DNA of 64,000 bases, from NCBI GenBank assembly GCA_038025085.1, contig CM076141.1, forward strand, positions 22,816,501 to 22,880,500, in the 5' to 3' direction. Made by a program: the position numbers and the translations under genes. Numbering within the stretch: position 1 is the stretch's first letter; every line of letters begins with the position of its first letter. Origin of the DNA: Tetragonia tetragonoides. Its lineage: Eukaryota; Streptophyta; Magnoliopsida; Caryophyllales; Aizoaceae. The notes beneath the pieces are model-generated. The model did not search any database, was not told the DNA's origin, and saw only the letters and a list, made by a program, of their open reading frames with translations. This document shows positions 9,301 to 21,821 of the stretch, piece by piece.

Positions 9301-12300
9301 TTAGAAGTACAAACAAGCTCCAACTCAAGCTTTTGAATGCATTTACGGGTTTTAACAGCTCTTACGATTAGGGTGATAGAAATTGAGTTCTTTGGTTTTG
9401 TATATTAAGAGAAAGTGTCCAAATACTTTGTTTGCATCATTTAAGTGTGAAATAACACCAGGGATGTTTACAAGTACAAACAAGCTTCAACTCAAGCTTT
9501 TGAATCCATTTACGCGTTTTAACAACTCGGACGACTAGGTTGATAGAATTTGAGTTCTTTTGTGTTGTATATTAAGAGAAAGCACCCAAATGATTTGATT
9601 GAATTCATTTTAGTATGAAACTACACCAAGAATGTTTTAAAGTACAAAGAAACTTCAACTCTAGCTTTTGAATGCATTTACGCGTTTTAAAAGCTCTTAC
9701 GACTAGGGTGATAGAAATTGAGTTCTTTTGTGTTGTATATTAAGAGAAAGCATCCAAATACTTTGTTTGCATTCATTTGAGTGTGAAACTACACCTAGGA
9801 TGTTTACCAGTACAAACAAGCTTCAACTCATGCTTTTGAATGCATTTACGCGTTTTAAAAGCTCATACGAGTAGGGTGAAAGAGATTTGAGTTCTTTTGT
9901 GTTGTATATTAAGAGAAAGCATCCAAATACTTTGTTTGCATTCATTTGAGTGTGAAACTACACCTAGGATGTTTACAAGTACAAACAAGCTTGAACTCAA
10001 GCATTTGAATGCATTTATGCGTTTTAAAAGCTCATACGAGTAGGGTGAAAGAGATTTGAGTTCTTTTGTGTTGTATATTAAGAGAAAGCATCCAAATACT
10101 TTGTTTGCATTCATTTGAGTGTGAAACTACACCTAGGATCTTTGCAATTACAAACAAGCTTCAACTCAAGCTTTTGAAGGCATTTACGGGTTTTAACAGC
10201 TGTTATGACTAGGGTGATAGAAATTTTGTTATTTTGTGTTGTATATTAAGAGAAAGTATCCAAATACTTTGTTTGCATTAATTTGAGTGTGAAATAACAC
10301 CAGGGATGTTTACAAGTACAAACAAGTTTCAACTCAAGCTTTTGAATCCATTTACGCGTTTTAACAACTCGGACGACTAGGTTGATGGAATTTGAGTTCT
10401 TTTCTGTTGTATATTAAGAGAAAGCACCCAAATGATTTGATTGAATTCATTTTAGTATGAAACTACACCAAGAATGTTTTAAAGTACAAAGAAACTTCAA
10501 CTCAAGCTTTTGAATGCATTTACGCGTTTTAAAAGCTCATACGAATAGGGTAAAAGAGATTTGAGTTCTTTTGTGTTGTATATTAAGAGAAAGCATCCAA
10601 ATACTTTGTTTGCATTCAATTGAGTGTGAAACTACAGCTAGGATGTTTAGAAGTACAAACAAGCTCCAACTCAAGCTTTTGAAAGCATTTACGCGTTTTA
10701 ACAACTCTTACGATTAGGGTGATAGAAATTGAGTTCTTTTGTGGTGTATATTAAGAGAAAGTATCAAAATACTTTGTTTGTACTCATTTGAGTGTGAAAT
10801 AAAACCTAGGATGTTTACAAGTACAAACAAGCTTCAACTCAAGCTTGTGAATGCATTTACGCGTTTTAGAAACTCATAAAAATAGGGTAAAAGAGATTTG
10901 AGTTCTTTTGTGTTGTATATTAAGAGACAGCATCCAAATACTTTTTTTCCAATCATTTAAGTGTGAAACTACACCTAGGATGTTTACAAGTACAAACAAG
11001 CTTCAACTCAAGCTTTTGAATGTATTTACGCGTTTTAAAAGCTCGTACGAGTAGGGTGAAAGAGATTTGACTTCTTTTGTGTTGTATACTAAGAGAAAGC
11101 ATCCAAGTACTTTGTTTGCATTAATTTAAGTGTGAAACTAATCCCAGGATGTTTACAAGTACAATCATGCTTCAACTCAAGCTTGTGAATGCATTTACGC
11201 GTTTTAGAAACTCATAAAAATAGGGTAAAAGAGATTTGAGTTCTTTTGTGTTGCATATTGAGAGAAAGCATCCAAATCCTTTGTTTGCATTCATTTGAGT
11301 GTGAAACTACACCTAGGATGTTTACAAGTACAAACAAGCTTCAACTCAAGCTTTTGAATGCATTTACGCATTTTAAAAGCTCATACGAATAGGGTAAAAG
11401 AGATTTGAGTTTATTTGTGTTGTATATTAAGAGAAAGCATCCAAATACTTTGTTTGGATTCATTTGAGTGTGAAACTAAACCCAGGATGTTTACAATTAC
11501 AATCAAGCTTCAACTCAAGCTTTTGAATGCATTTACGCGTTTTAAAAGCTCATACGAGTAGGGTGAAAGAGATTTGAGTTCGTTTGTGTTGTACATTAAG
11601 ACAAAGAACCCAAATGTTTTGGTTGCATTCTTTTGAGTATGAAACTACACCAAGAATGTGTTAAAGTACAAACTAGCTTCAACCCAAGCTTTTGAATGCA
11701 TTTACGCGTTTAAAAGCTCATAGTAATAGGGTGAAAGAGATTTGAGTTCTTTTCTGTTGTATATTAAAAGAAAGCATCCAAATACTTTGTTTGCATTCAT
11801 TTTGAGTGTGAAATAACACCAGGGATGTTTACAAGTACAAACAAGCGTCAGCTCAAGCTTTTGAATGCATTTATGCGTTTTAACAGCTCTTACGACTAGG
11901 GTGATAGAATTTGAGTTCTTTTGTCTTGTAATTAAGAGAAAGCACCCAAATGTTTTGTTCGCATTCATTTGAGTATTAAACTACACCAAGAATGTTTTAA
12001 AGTACAAACAAGCTTCAACTCAACCTTTTGAATAAATTTACGCGTTCTAAAAGCTCATACGAGTTGGGTAAAAGAGATTTGAGTTCTTTTGTGTTGTATA
12101 TTGAGAGAAAGCATCCAAGTACTTTGTTTGCATTCATTTGAGTGTGAAACTACACCTAGGATGTTTACACGTACAAACAAGCTTCAACTCAAGGTTTTGA
12201 ATGCATTTCCGAGTTTTTAAAGCTCATGCGAGTAGGGTGAAACTACACCTAGGATGTTTACAAGTACAAACAAGCTTCAACTCAAGCTTTTGAATGCATT

Positions 12301-12710
12301 TACGCGTTTTAACAGCTCTTACGACTAGGGTGATAGAAATTGAGTTTTTTTGTGTTGCATATTAAGAGAAAGTATCCAAATATTTTGTTTACGTTCATTT
12401 GAGTGTGAAATAACACCAGGGATGTTTTCAAGTACAATCAAGCTTCAACTCAAGCTTTTGAATGCATTTACGCGTTTTAAAAGCTCATATGAGTAGGGTG
12501 AAAGAGATTTGAGTTCTTTTGTGTTGTATATTGAGAGAAAGCATCCAAATACTTTGTTTGCATTCATTTGAGTGTGAAACTACACCTAGGATGTTTACAA
12601 GTACAAACAAGCTTCAACTCAAGCTTTTGAATGCATTTCCGCGTTTTAAAAGCTCATGCGAGTAGGGTGAAAGAGATTTGAGTTCTTTTGTGCTGTATAT
12701 TAAGAGAAAG
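3395..12710 (+). repeat. 169-bp satellite array, edge segment (~55 monomers)
   Basis: Head-to-tail monomers of about 168-169 bp share landmarks in this order: GTTTGCATTCATTTGAGTG, ACACCTAGGATG, CAAGTACAAACAAGCTTC, CTCAAGCTTTTGAATGC, TTTACGCGTTTTAAAAGC, TCATACGAGTAGGGTG, TTTGAGTTCTTTTGTG, TTGTATATTAAGAGAAAGC. The segment starts in mid-monomer at the chromovirus junction. It holds many private substitutions, short deletions (3480-3500, about 4780, 12236-12246) and mixtures of the subfamilies seen deeper in. A recurring pair of variant monomers (GAAATAACACCAGGG, then AGCACCCAAAT with GAATGTTTTAAAG) is frequent here. Each monomer usually has HindIII, AvrII, NsiI and MluI sites. It carries no gene; open frames of 60-90 codons are satellite translated in rotating frames. 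Confidence 0.97.
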
Positions 12711-13540
12711 TGATGCGGGAGCAAGTGTACAAAGTAAACAAAACAACCATGGAACTAGCAAGCGAACATACATTCTTGTTTACATCGAGTTCCTTTGGTG
12801 GTTATGCATTAAATTGACTCCTATAAAGATAATTACATGGAGTTGCCATACAAGGTCGGGATTAAAGCTCTTATTATATGATCACATTCGTTATCAGGAT
12901 TCCCGTAATTTTGACAGCTTCTACACTGGTTCGTATTTTAATCATAACTCACTCATACGACATGGGATCATGGTGATTCAAAGTTCTGTAGAAAGCTGGA
13001 AACGACATCTAAAACTCCCATGCTTTGAGTTTTCCCATATTCAGAACGTAACAGAGTTGAAAAGGCAATTGAAGGTACAGAGCAAAACTAATCCAGCGGT
13101 TTTGAGCCTTGGGCGCCAAGTAATTAGCTGTTTGAGTTTGATTTCGTTTGCCTATTTCCTTAATTAGTTAGAATATGTTTAGGAGAGTAATAATATGATT
13201 GTTATTAGTATTAGAAGTCCATTAGGTGTTAGGAAAGCTGTTAGTTAGTCCGTTTTACAATTGTAGTCAGTTTCGTAGTTAGTTTCCTATTCGGACTAGG
13301 ATTAGGATTCCGAATAGCTTTAGATTTTCTTTGTCTATAAATAGGGGAGAGCTTGCTACTGTAAACTCATGCTTTGATGATTAATTATTGAATACGTGAG
13401 TATTTACCCCTCAAACTGAGTGATTCAGGTTGAAACCCTTACGAGTGATTGGTGAGTTGTTCTTGAGTGATTCTTGAACAAGATCCCTTTGTGTGATACT
13501 ATCAAAGGTTAATTTCCGTTTTGTTACTTATTTCACATCA
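12711..13540 (+). repeat. 5' LTR of the compact element
   Basis: 830 bp, starting TGATGCGGGAGC and ending TTTCACATCA, with 5-bp inverted termini. U3 covers about 625 bp up to TATAAATA at 13336-13343, followed by GGGGAGAGC and a leader rich in GAGTGATT-type motifs. Polyadenylation signals are not obvious. A frame of 152 codons (12712-13167) stays open through U3 in this LTR and in the other copy. It lacks a conserved ATG, and six of seven codon differences between the copies change the residue, so it is not called a gene. Confidence 0.9.
13336..13343 (+). promoter_or_regulatory. TATA box in 5' LTR
   Basis: TATAAATA followed by GGGG lies 625 bp into the LTR. The same element sits at the matching place in the other LTR. 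It is the likely core promoter of the element; transcription would start about 25-35 bp downstream, around 13365-13375. Confidence 0.75.
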
Positions 13541-13580
13541 ACTTGGTATCAGAGTGAACAACCAAGGAAGAAAGGGAGAT
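13541..13580 (+). other. 40-bp internal region: iMet primer-binding site and polypurine tract
   Basis: TGGTATCAGAG at 13544-13554 matches the usual plant primer-binding site for initiator Met-tRNA, three bases after the LTR ends. The purine run 13564-13579 (AAGGAAGAAAGGGAGA) ends one base before the second LTR and fits a polypurine tract. Only about 9 bases separate them. There is no room for a packaging signal or gag start, so such signals would have to lie in the LTR leader or be missing. Confidence 0.85.
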
Positions 13581-14412
13581 TGATGCGGGAGCAAGTGTAC
13601 AAAGTAAACAAAACAACCAAGGAACTAGCAAGCGAACATACATTCTTGTTTACATCGAGTTCCTTTGGTGGTTATGCATTAAATTGACTCCTATAAAGAT
13701 AATTACATGGAGTTGCCATACAATGTCGGGATTAAAGCTCTTATTATATGATCACATTCGTTATCAGGATTCCCGTAATTTTGACAGCTTCTACACTGGT
13801 TCGTATTTTAATCATAACTCACTCATACGACATGGGATCGTGGTGATTCAAAGTTCTGTAGAAAGCTGGAAACGACATCTAAAACTCCCATGCTTTGAGT
13901 TTTCCCATATTCAGAACGTAACGGAGTTGAAAAGGCAATTGAAGTTACAGAGCAAAACTGTTCCAGCGGTTTTGAGCCTTGGGCGCCAAGTAACTAGCTG
14001 TTTGAGTTTGATTTCGTTTGCCTATTTCCTTAATTAGTTAGAATATATTTAGGAGAGTAATAATCTGATTGTTATTAGTATTAGAAGTCCATTAGGTGTT
14101 AGGAAAGCTGTTAGTTAGTCCGTTTTACAATTGTATTAAGTTTCGTAGTTAGTTTCCTATTCGGACTAAGATTAGGATTCCGAATAGCTTTTGATATTTT
14201 CTTTGTCTATAAATAGGGGAGAGCTTGCTACTGTAAACTCGTGCTTTGATGATTAATTATTGAATACGTGAGTATTTACCCCTCAAACTGAGTGATTCAG
14301 GTTGAAACCCTTACGAGTGATTCGTGAGTTGTTCTTGAGTGATTTTTGAACAAGATCCCTTTGTGTGATACTATCAAAGGTTAATTTCTGCTTTGTTACT
14401 TATTTCACATCA
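13581..14412 (+). repeat. 3' LTR of the compact element
   Basis: 832 bp, starting TGATGCGGGAGC and ending TTTCACATCA, the partner of the repeat at 12711-13540. The two differ by scattered substitutions plus a 2-bp length change just before the TATA box (TTTAGATTTTC against TTTTGATATTTTC). It ends directly in satellite at AACTATACC, monomer position 22-23 in a count that starts at GTTTGCATTC. Confidence 0.9.
14208..14215 (+). promoter_or_regulatory. TATA box in 3' LTR
   Basis: TATAAATA in CTATAAATAGGGG, 627 bp into this LTR, is the counterpart of 13336-13343. If active it would transcribe rightward into the satellite array, starting near 14240-14250, and could produce satellite read-through RNA. 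Confidence 0.7.
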
Positions 14413-17400
14413 AACTATACCTAGGATATTTACAGTTACAAACAAGTTTCAACTCAAGCTTTTGAATGCGTTTACGCGTTTTAAAAGCTCATACGAGTAG
14501 GGTGAAAGACATTTGAGTTCTTTTGTGTTGTATATTAAGAGAAAGCATCCAAATACTTTGTTTGCATTCATTTGAGTGTAAAACTATACCTAGGATGTTT
14601 AGAAGTACAAACAAGCTTCAACTCAAGCTTTTGAATGTATTTACGCGTTTTAAAAGCTCATACGAGTAGGGTGAAAGAGATTTGAGTTCTTTTGTGTTGT
14701 ATATTAAGAGAAAGCATCCAAATACTTTGTTTGCATTCATTTGAGTGTGAAACTACACCTAGGATGTTTACAAGTACAAACAAGCTTCAATTCAAGCTGT
14801 TGAATGAATTTACGCGTTTTAACAGCTCTTACGACTAGGGTGATAGAAATTCAGTTCTTTTGTGTTGTATATTAGGAGAAAGCATCCAAATACTTTGTTT
14901 GCATTCATTTGAGTCTGAAACTACTCCAAGAATGTTTTAAAGTACAAACAAGCTTCAACTCAAGCTTTTGAATGCATTTACGCGTTTTAAAAGCTCATAC
15001 GAGTAGCGTGAAAGAAATTTGAGCTTTTTTGTGTTGTATATTAAGAGAAAGCATCCAAATACTTTGTTTCCATTCATTTGAGTGTGAAACTACACCTAGG
15101 ATGTTTACAAGTACAAACAAGCTTCAACTCAAGCTTTTGAATGCATTTACGCCTTTTAAAAGCTCATACGAGTAGGGTGAAAGAGATTTGAGTTCTTTTG
15201 TGTTGTATATTAAGAGAAAGTATCCAAATACTTTTTTTGCATTCATTTGAGTGTGAAACTACACCTAGGATGTTTACAAGTACAAACAAGCTTCAACTCA
15301 AGCTTTTGAATGTATTTACGCGTTTTAAAAGCTCATACGAATAGGGTGAAACAGATTTAAGTTCTTTTGTGTTGTAAATTAAGAGAAAGCATCCAAATAC
15401 TTTGTTTGCATTCATTTGAGTGTGAAACTACACCTAGAATGTTTACAAGTACAAAAAAGCTTCAACTCAAGCTTTTGAATGTATTTACGCGGTTTAACAG
15501 GTCCTACGACTAGGGTGATAGAAATTGTGTTCTTTTGTGTTGTATATAAAGAGAAAGTATCCAAATACTTTGTCTGCATTCATTTGAGTTTGAAATAACA
15601 CCAGGGATGTTTACGAGTACAAACAAGCTTCAACTCAAGCTTTTGAATGCATTTACGCGTTTTAACAGCTCTTACAACTAGGGTGATAGAATTTTAGTTC
15701 TTTTGTGTTGTGTATTAAGAGAAAGCACCCAAATGTTTTGTTTGCATTCCTTTGAGTATGAAACTACTCCAAGAATGTTTTAAAGTACAAACAAGCTTCA
15801 ACTCAAGCATTTCAATGTATTTACGCGTTTTAAAAGCTCATACGAGTAGGGTGAAAGAGATTTGAGTTCTTTTGTGTTGTATAGTAAGAGAAAGCATCCA
15901 AATACTTTGTTTGCATTCATTTGAGTGTGAAACTACACCTAGGATGTTTACAAGTCCAAAAAGTTTCAACTCAAGCTGTTGAATGAATTTACGCGTTTTA
16001 ACAGCCCTTACGACTAGGGTTATAGAAATTGAGTTCTTTTGTGTTGTATATTAAGAGAAAGCATCCAAATCCTTTGTTTGCATTCATTTGAGTGTGAAAC
16101 TACACCTAGGATGTTTACAAGTACAAACAAGCTTCAACTCAAGCTGTTGAATGAATTTACGCGTTTTAACAGCTCGTATGACTAGGGTGATAGAAATTGA
16201 GTTCTTTTGTGTTGTATATTAATATAAACCATCCAAATAATTTGTTTGCATTCATTTGAGTGTGAAACTACACCTAGAATGTTTACAAGTACAAAAAAGC
16301 GCCAACTCAAGCTTTTGAATGTATTTACGCGTTTTAAAAGCTCATACGAGTAGGGTGAAAGGGATTTGAGTTCTTTTGTGTTGAATATTAAGAAAAAGCA
16401 TCCAAATACTTTGTTTACATTCATTTGAGTGTGAAACTACACCTAGGATGTTTACAGTTACAAACAAGTTTCAACTCAAGCTTTTGAATGCATTTACGCG
16501 TTTTAAAAGCTCATACGAGTAGCGTGAAAGAGATTTGAGTTCTTTTGTGTTGTATATTAAGAAAAAGCATCCAAATGCTTTGTTTGAATTCATTTGAGTG
16601 TGAAACTACACCTAGGATGTTTACAAGTACAAAAAAGCTTCAACTCAAGCTTTTGAATGTATTTACGCGTTTTAAAAGCTCATACGAGTAGGCTGAAAGA
16701 GATTTGAGTTCTTTTGTGTTGTATATTAAGAGAAAGCGTCCAAATACTTTGTTTGCATTCATTTGAGTGTGAAACTACACCTAGGATGTTTACAAGTACA
16801 AACAAGCTTCAACTCAAGCTGTTGAATGAATTTACGCGTTTTAACAGCTCTTACGACTAGGGCGATAGAAATTGAGTTCTTTTGTGTTGTATATTTAGAG
16901 AAAGCATCCAAATCCTTTGTTTGCATTCATTTGAGTGTGAAACTACACCTAGGATGTTTACAGTTACAAACAAGCTTCAACTCATGCTTTTGAATGCATT
17001 TGCGCATTTTAAAAGCTCATACGAGTAGGGTGAAAGAGATTTGAGTTCTTTTGTGTTGTATATTAAGAGAAAGCATCCAAATCCTTTGTTTGCATTCATT
17101 TGAGTGTGAAACTATACCTAGGATGTTTACAGTTACAAACAAGCTTCAACTCAAGCTTTTGACCGCATTTACGCGTTTTAAAAGCTCATACGAGTAGGGT
17201 GAAAGAGATTTGAGTTCTTTTGTGTTGTATATTAAGAGACAGCATCCAAATACTTTTTTTCCAATCATTTAAGTGTGAAACTACACCTAGGATGTTTACA
17301 AGTACAAACAAGCTTCAACTCAAGCTTTTGAATGTATTTACGCGTTTTAAAAGCTCGTACGAGTAGGGTGAAAGAGATTTGAGTTCTTTTGTGTTGTATA

Positions 17401-20400
17401 CTAAGAGAAAGCATCCAAGTACTTTGTTTGCATTCATTTAAGTGTGAAACTACACCTAGGATGTTTACAAGTACAAACAAGCTTCAACTCAAGCTGTTGA
17501 ATGAATTTACACGTTTTAACAGCTCTTACGACTAGGGTTATAGAAATTGAGTTCTTTTGTGTTGTATATTAAGAAAAAAGCATCCAAATACTTTATTTGC
17601 ATTCATTTGAATGTGTGAAACTACACCTAGGATGTTTACAAGTACAAACAAGCTTCAACTCAAGCTGTTGAATGAATTTACGCGTTTTAACAGCTCTTAC
17701 GACTAGGGTGATAGAAATTGAGTTCTTTTGTGTTGTATATTAAGAGAAAGCATCCAAATACTTTGTTTGCATTCATTTGAGTGTGAAACTACACCTAGAA
17801 TGTTTACAAGTACAAAAAAGCGTCAACTCAAGCTTTTGAATGCATTTACGCGTTTTAAAAGCTCTTACGACTAGGGTGATAGAATTTTAGTTCTTTTGTG
17901 TTGTATATTAAGAGAAAGCAACCAAATGTTTTGTTTGCGTTCATTTGAGTATGAAACTACTCCAAGAATGTTTTAAAGTACAAACAAGCATCAACTCAAG
18001 CTTTTGAATGTATTTACGCGTTTTAAAAGCTCATACGAGTAGGGTGAAAGAGATTTGAGTTCTTTTGTGTTGTATATTAAGAGAAAGCATCCAAATACTT
18101 TGTTTGCATTCATTTGAGTGTGAAACTACACCTAGGATGTTTACAAGTACAAACAAGCTTCAACTCAAGCTGTTGAATGAATTTACGCGTTTTAACAGCT
18201 CGTACGACTAGGGTGATAGAAATTGAGTTCTTTTGTGTTGTATATTAAGAGAAAGCATTCAAATACTTTGTTTGCATTCATTTGAGTGTGAACCTACACC
18301 TAAGATGTTTATAGTTACAAACAAGCTTCAACTCATGCTTTTGAATTCATTTACGCGTTTTAAAAGCTCATACGAGTAGGGTGAAAGAGATTTGAGTTCT
18401 TTTGTGTTGTATAGTAAGAGAAAGCATCCAAATACTTTGTTTGCATTCATTTAAGTGTGAAACTACACCAAGGATGTTTACAAGTACAAACAAGCTTCAA
18501 CTCAAGCTGTTGAATGAATTTACGCGTTTTAACAGCTCTTACGACTAGGGTTATAGAAATTGAGTTCTTTTGTGTTGTATATTAAGAGAAAGCATCCAAA
18601 TCCTTTGTTTGCATTCATTTGAGTGTGAAACTACACCTAGGATGTTTACAAGTACAAACAAACTTCAACTCAAGCTGTTGAATGAATTTACGCGTTTTAA
18701 CAGCTCTTACGACTAGGGTGATAGAAATTGAGTTCTTTTGTGTTGTATATAAATAGAAACCATCCAAATACTTTGTTTGCATTCATTTGAGTGTGAAACT
18801 ACACCTAGGATGTTTACAAGTACAAACAAAATTCAACTCAAGCTTTTGAATGTATTTACGCGTTTTAAAAGCTCATATGAGTAGGGTGAAAGGGATTTGA
18901 GTTCTTTTGTGTTGAATATTAAGAGAAAGCATCCAAATACTTTGTTTGCATTCATTTGAGTGTGAAACTACACCTAGGATATTTACAGTTACAAACAAGT
19001 TTCAACTCAAGCTTTTGAATGCATTTACGGATTTAAAAGCTCATACGAGTAGCGTGAAAGAGATTTGTGTTCTTTTGTGTTGTATATTAAGAGAAAGCAT
19101 CCAAATACTTTGTTTGCCTTCATTTGAGTGTGAAACTACACCTAGGATGTTTACAAGTAAAAACAAGCTTGAACTCAAGTTGTTGAATGAATTTACGCGT
19201 TTTAACAGCTCTTACGACTAGGGTGATAGAAATTGAGTTCTTTTGTGTTGTATATTAGGAGAAAGCATCCAAATACTTTGTTTGCATTCATTTGAGTGTG
19301 AAACTACACCTAGGATGTTTACAGTTACAAACCAGCTTCAACTCATGCTTTTGAATTCATTTGCGCGTTTTAAAAGCTCATACGAGTAGGGTGAAAGAGA
19401 TTTGAGTTCTTTTGTGTTGTATAATAAGAGAAAGCATCAAAATACTTTGTTTGCATTCATTTGAGTGTGAAACTACACCTAGGATGTTTACAAGTACAAA
19501 CAAACTTCAACTCAAGCTTTTGAATGTATTTACGCGTTTTAAAAGCTCATACGAGTAGGGTGAAAGAGATTTGAGTTCTTTTGTGTTGTATATTAAGAGA
19601 AAGCATCCAAATACTTTGTTTGCATTCATTTGAGTGTGAAACTACACCTAGGATGTTTACAAGTACAAACAAGCTTGAACTCAAGCATTTGAATGCATTT
19701 ATGCGTTTTAAAAGCTCATACGAGTAGGGTGAAAGAGATTTGAGTTCTTTTGTGTTGTATATTAAGAGAAAGCATCCAAATACTTTTTTTGCATTCATTT
19801 GAGTGTGAAACTACACCTAGGATGTTTACAAGTACAAACAAGCTTCAACTCAAGCTTTTGAATGTATTTACGCGTTTTAAAAGCTCATACGAATAGGGTG
19901 AAATAGATTTGAGTTCTTTTGTGTTGTAAATTAAGAGAAAGCATCCAAATACTTTTTTGCATTCATTTGAGTGTGAAACTACACCTAGAATGTTTACAAG
20001 TACAAACAAGCTTCAACTCAAGCTTTTGAATGCATTTACGCGTTTTAACAGCTCCTACGACTAGGGTGATAGAAATTGTGTTCTTTTGTGTTGTATATTA
20101 AGAGAAAGTATCCAAATACTTTGTCTGCATTCATTTGAGTTTGAAATAACACCAGGGATGTTTACGAGTACAAACAAGCTTCAACTCAAGCTTTTGAATG
20201 CATTTACGCGTTTTAAAAGCTCTTACGACTAGGGTGATAGAATTTTAGTTCTTTTGTGTTGTATATTAAGAGAAAGCAACCAAATGTTTTGTTTGCGTTC
20301 ATTTCAGTATGAAACTACTCCAAGAATGTTTTAAAGTACAAACAAGCATCAACTCCAGCTTTTGAATGTATTTACGCGTTTGAAAAGCTCATACGAGTAG

Positions 20401-21821
20401 GGTGAAAGAGATTTGAGTTCTTTTGTGTTGTATATTAAGAGAAAGCATCCAAATACTTTGTTTGCATTCATTTGTGTGTGAAACTACACCTAGGATTTTT
20501 ACAAGTACAAACAAGCTTCAACTCAAGCTTTTGAATGTATTTACGCGTTTTAAAAGGTCATACGAGTAGGTTGAAAGAGATTTGAGTTCTTTTGTGTTGT
20601 ATATTAAGAGAAAGCATCCAAATACTTTGTTTGCATTCATTTGAGTGTGAAACTACACCTAGGATGTTTACAAGTACAAACAAGCTTCAACTCAAGCTGT
20701 TGAATGAATTTACGCGTTTTAACAGCTCTTACGACTAGGGTGATAGAAATTGAGTTCTTTTGTGTTGTATATTAAGAGAAAGCATTCAAATACTTTGTTT
20801 GCATTCATTTGAGTGTGAAACTACACCTAGAATGTTTATAGTTACAAACAAGCTTCAACTCATGCTTTGAATTCATTTACGCGTTTTAAAAGCTCATACG
20901 AGTAGGGTGAAAGAGATTTGAGTTTTTTTGTGTTGTATAGTAAGAGAAAGCATCCAAATACTTTGTTTGCATTCATTTGACTGTGAAACTACACCTAGGA
21001 TGTTTACAAGTACAAACAAGCTTCAACTCAAGCTGTTGAATGAATTTACGCGTTTTAACAGCTCTTCCGACTAGGGTTATAGAAATTTAGTTCTTTTGTG
21101 TTGTATATTAAGAGAAAGCATCCATATCCTTTGCTTGCATTCATTTGAGTGTGAAACTACACCTAGGATGTTTACAAGTACAAACAAGCTTCAACTCAAG
21201 TTGTTGAATGAAATTAGGCGTTTTAACAGCTCTTACGACTAGGGTGATAGAAATTGAGTTCTTTTGTGTTGTATATTAATAGAAACCATCCAAATACTTT
21301 GTTTGCATTCATTTGAGTGTGAAACTACACCTAGGATGTTTACAAGTACAAACAAGCTTCAACTCAAGCTTTTGAATGTATTTACGCGTTTTAAAAGCTC
21401 ATACGAGTAGGGTGAAAGGGATTTGAGTTCTTTTGCGTTGAATATTAAGAGAAAGCATCCAAATACTTTGTTTACATTCATTTGAGTGTGTAACTACACC
21501 TAGGATATTTACAGTTACAAACAAGTTTGAACTCAAGCTTTTGAATGCATTTACGCGTTTTAAAAGCTCATACGAGTAGCGTGAAAGAGATTCGAGTTCT
21601 TTTGTGTTGTATATTAAGAGAAAGCATCCAAATACTTTGTTTGCTTTCATTTGAGTGTGAAACTACACCTAGGATGTTTACAAGTGAAAACAAGCTTCAA
21701 CTCAAGCTGTTGAATGAATTTACGCGTTTTAACAGCTCTTACGACTAGGGTGATAGAAATTGAGTTCTTTTGTGTTGTATATTAAGAGAAAGCATCCAAA
21801 TACTTTGTTTGCATTCATTTG

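Larger units (their letters stand above)
12711..14412 (+). mobile_element. Compact LTR-PBS-PPT-LTR retroelement without coding domain
   Basis: Two direct repeats of 830 and 832 bp, each bounded by TGATG...CATCA, flank only 40 bp. Those 40 bp contain TGGTATCAGAG (complement of the 3' end of initiator Met-tRNA) and a 16-base purine run just before the second LTR. Order and signals are those of an LTR retrotransposon stripped of gag and pol. The LTR length, TATA box and iMet PBS are common in Ty1/Copia elements, but no protein supports a family. By eye the LTRs differ at about 20 positions (~2.4%). It interrupts the satellite, and the expected 5-bp target duplication is absent (GAAAG on the left, AACTA on the right). 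About 36 bp of the monomer is missing across the site. Confidence 0.9.

Noticed and set aside
12688..13167. 159-codon frame as a gene
   Set aside because: It begins at a TTG inside satellite and continues into LTR U3. Replacement changes dominate between the LTR copies.
13544..13554. tRNA gene
   Set aside because: Only the complement of a tRNA 3' end is present, with no cloverleaf; it is a primer-binding site.
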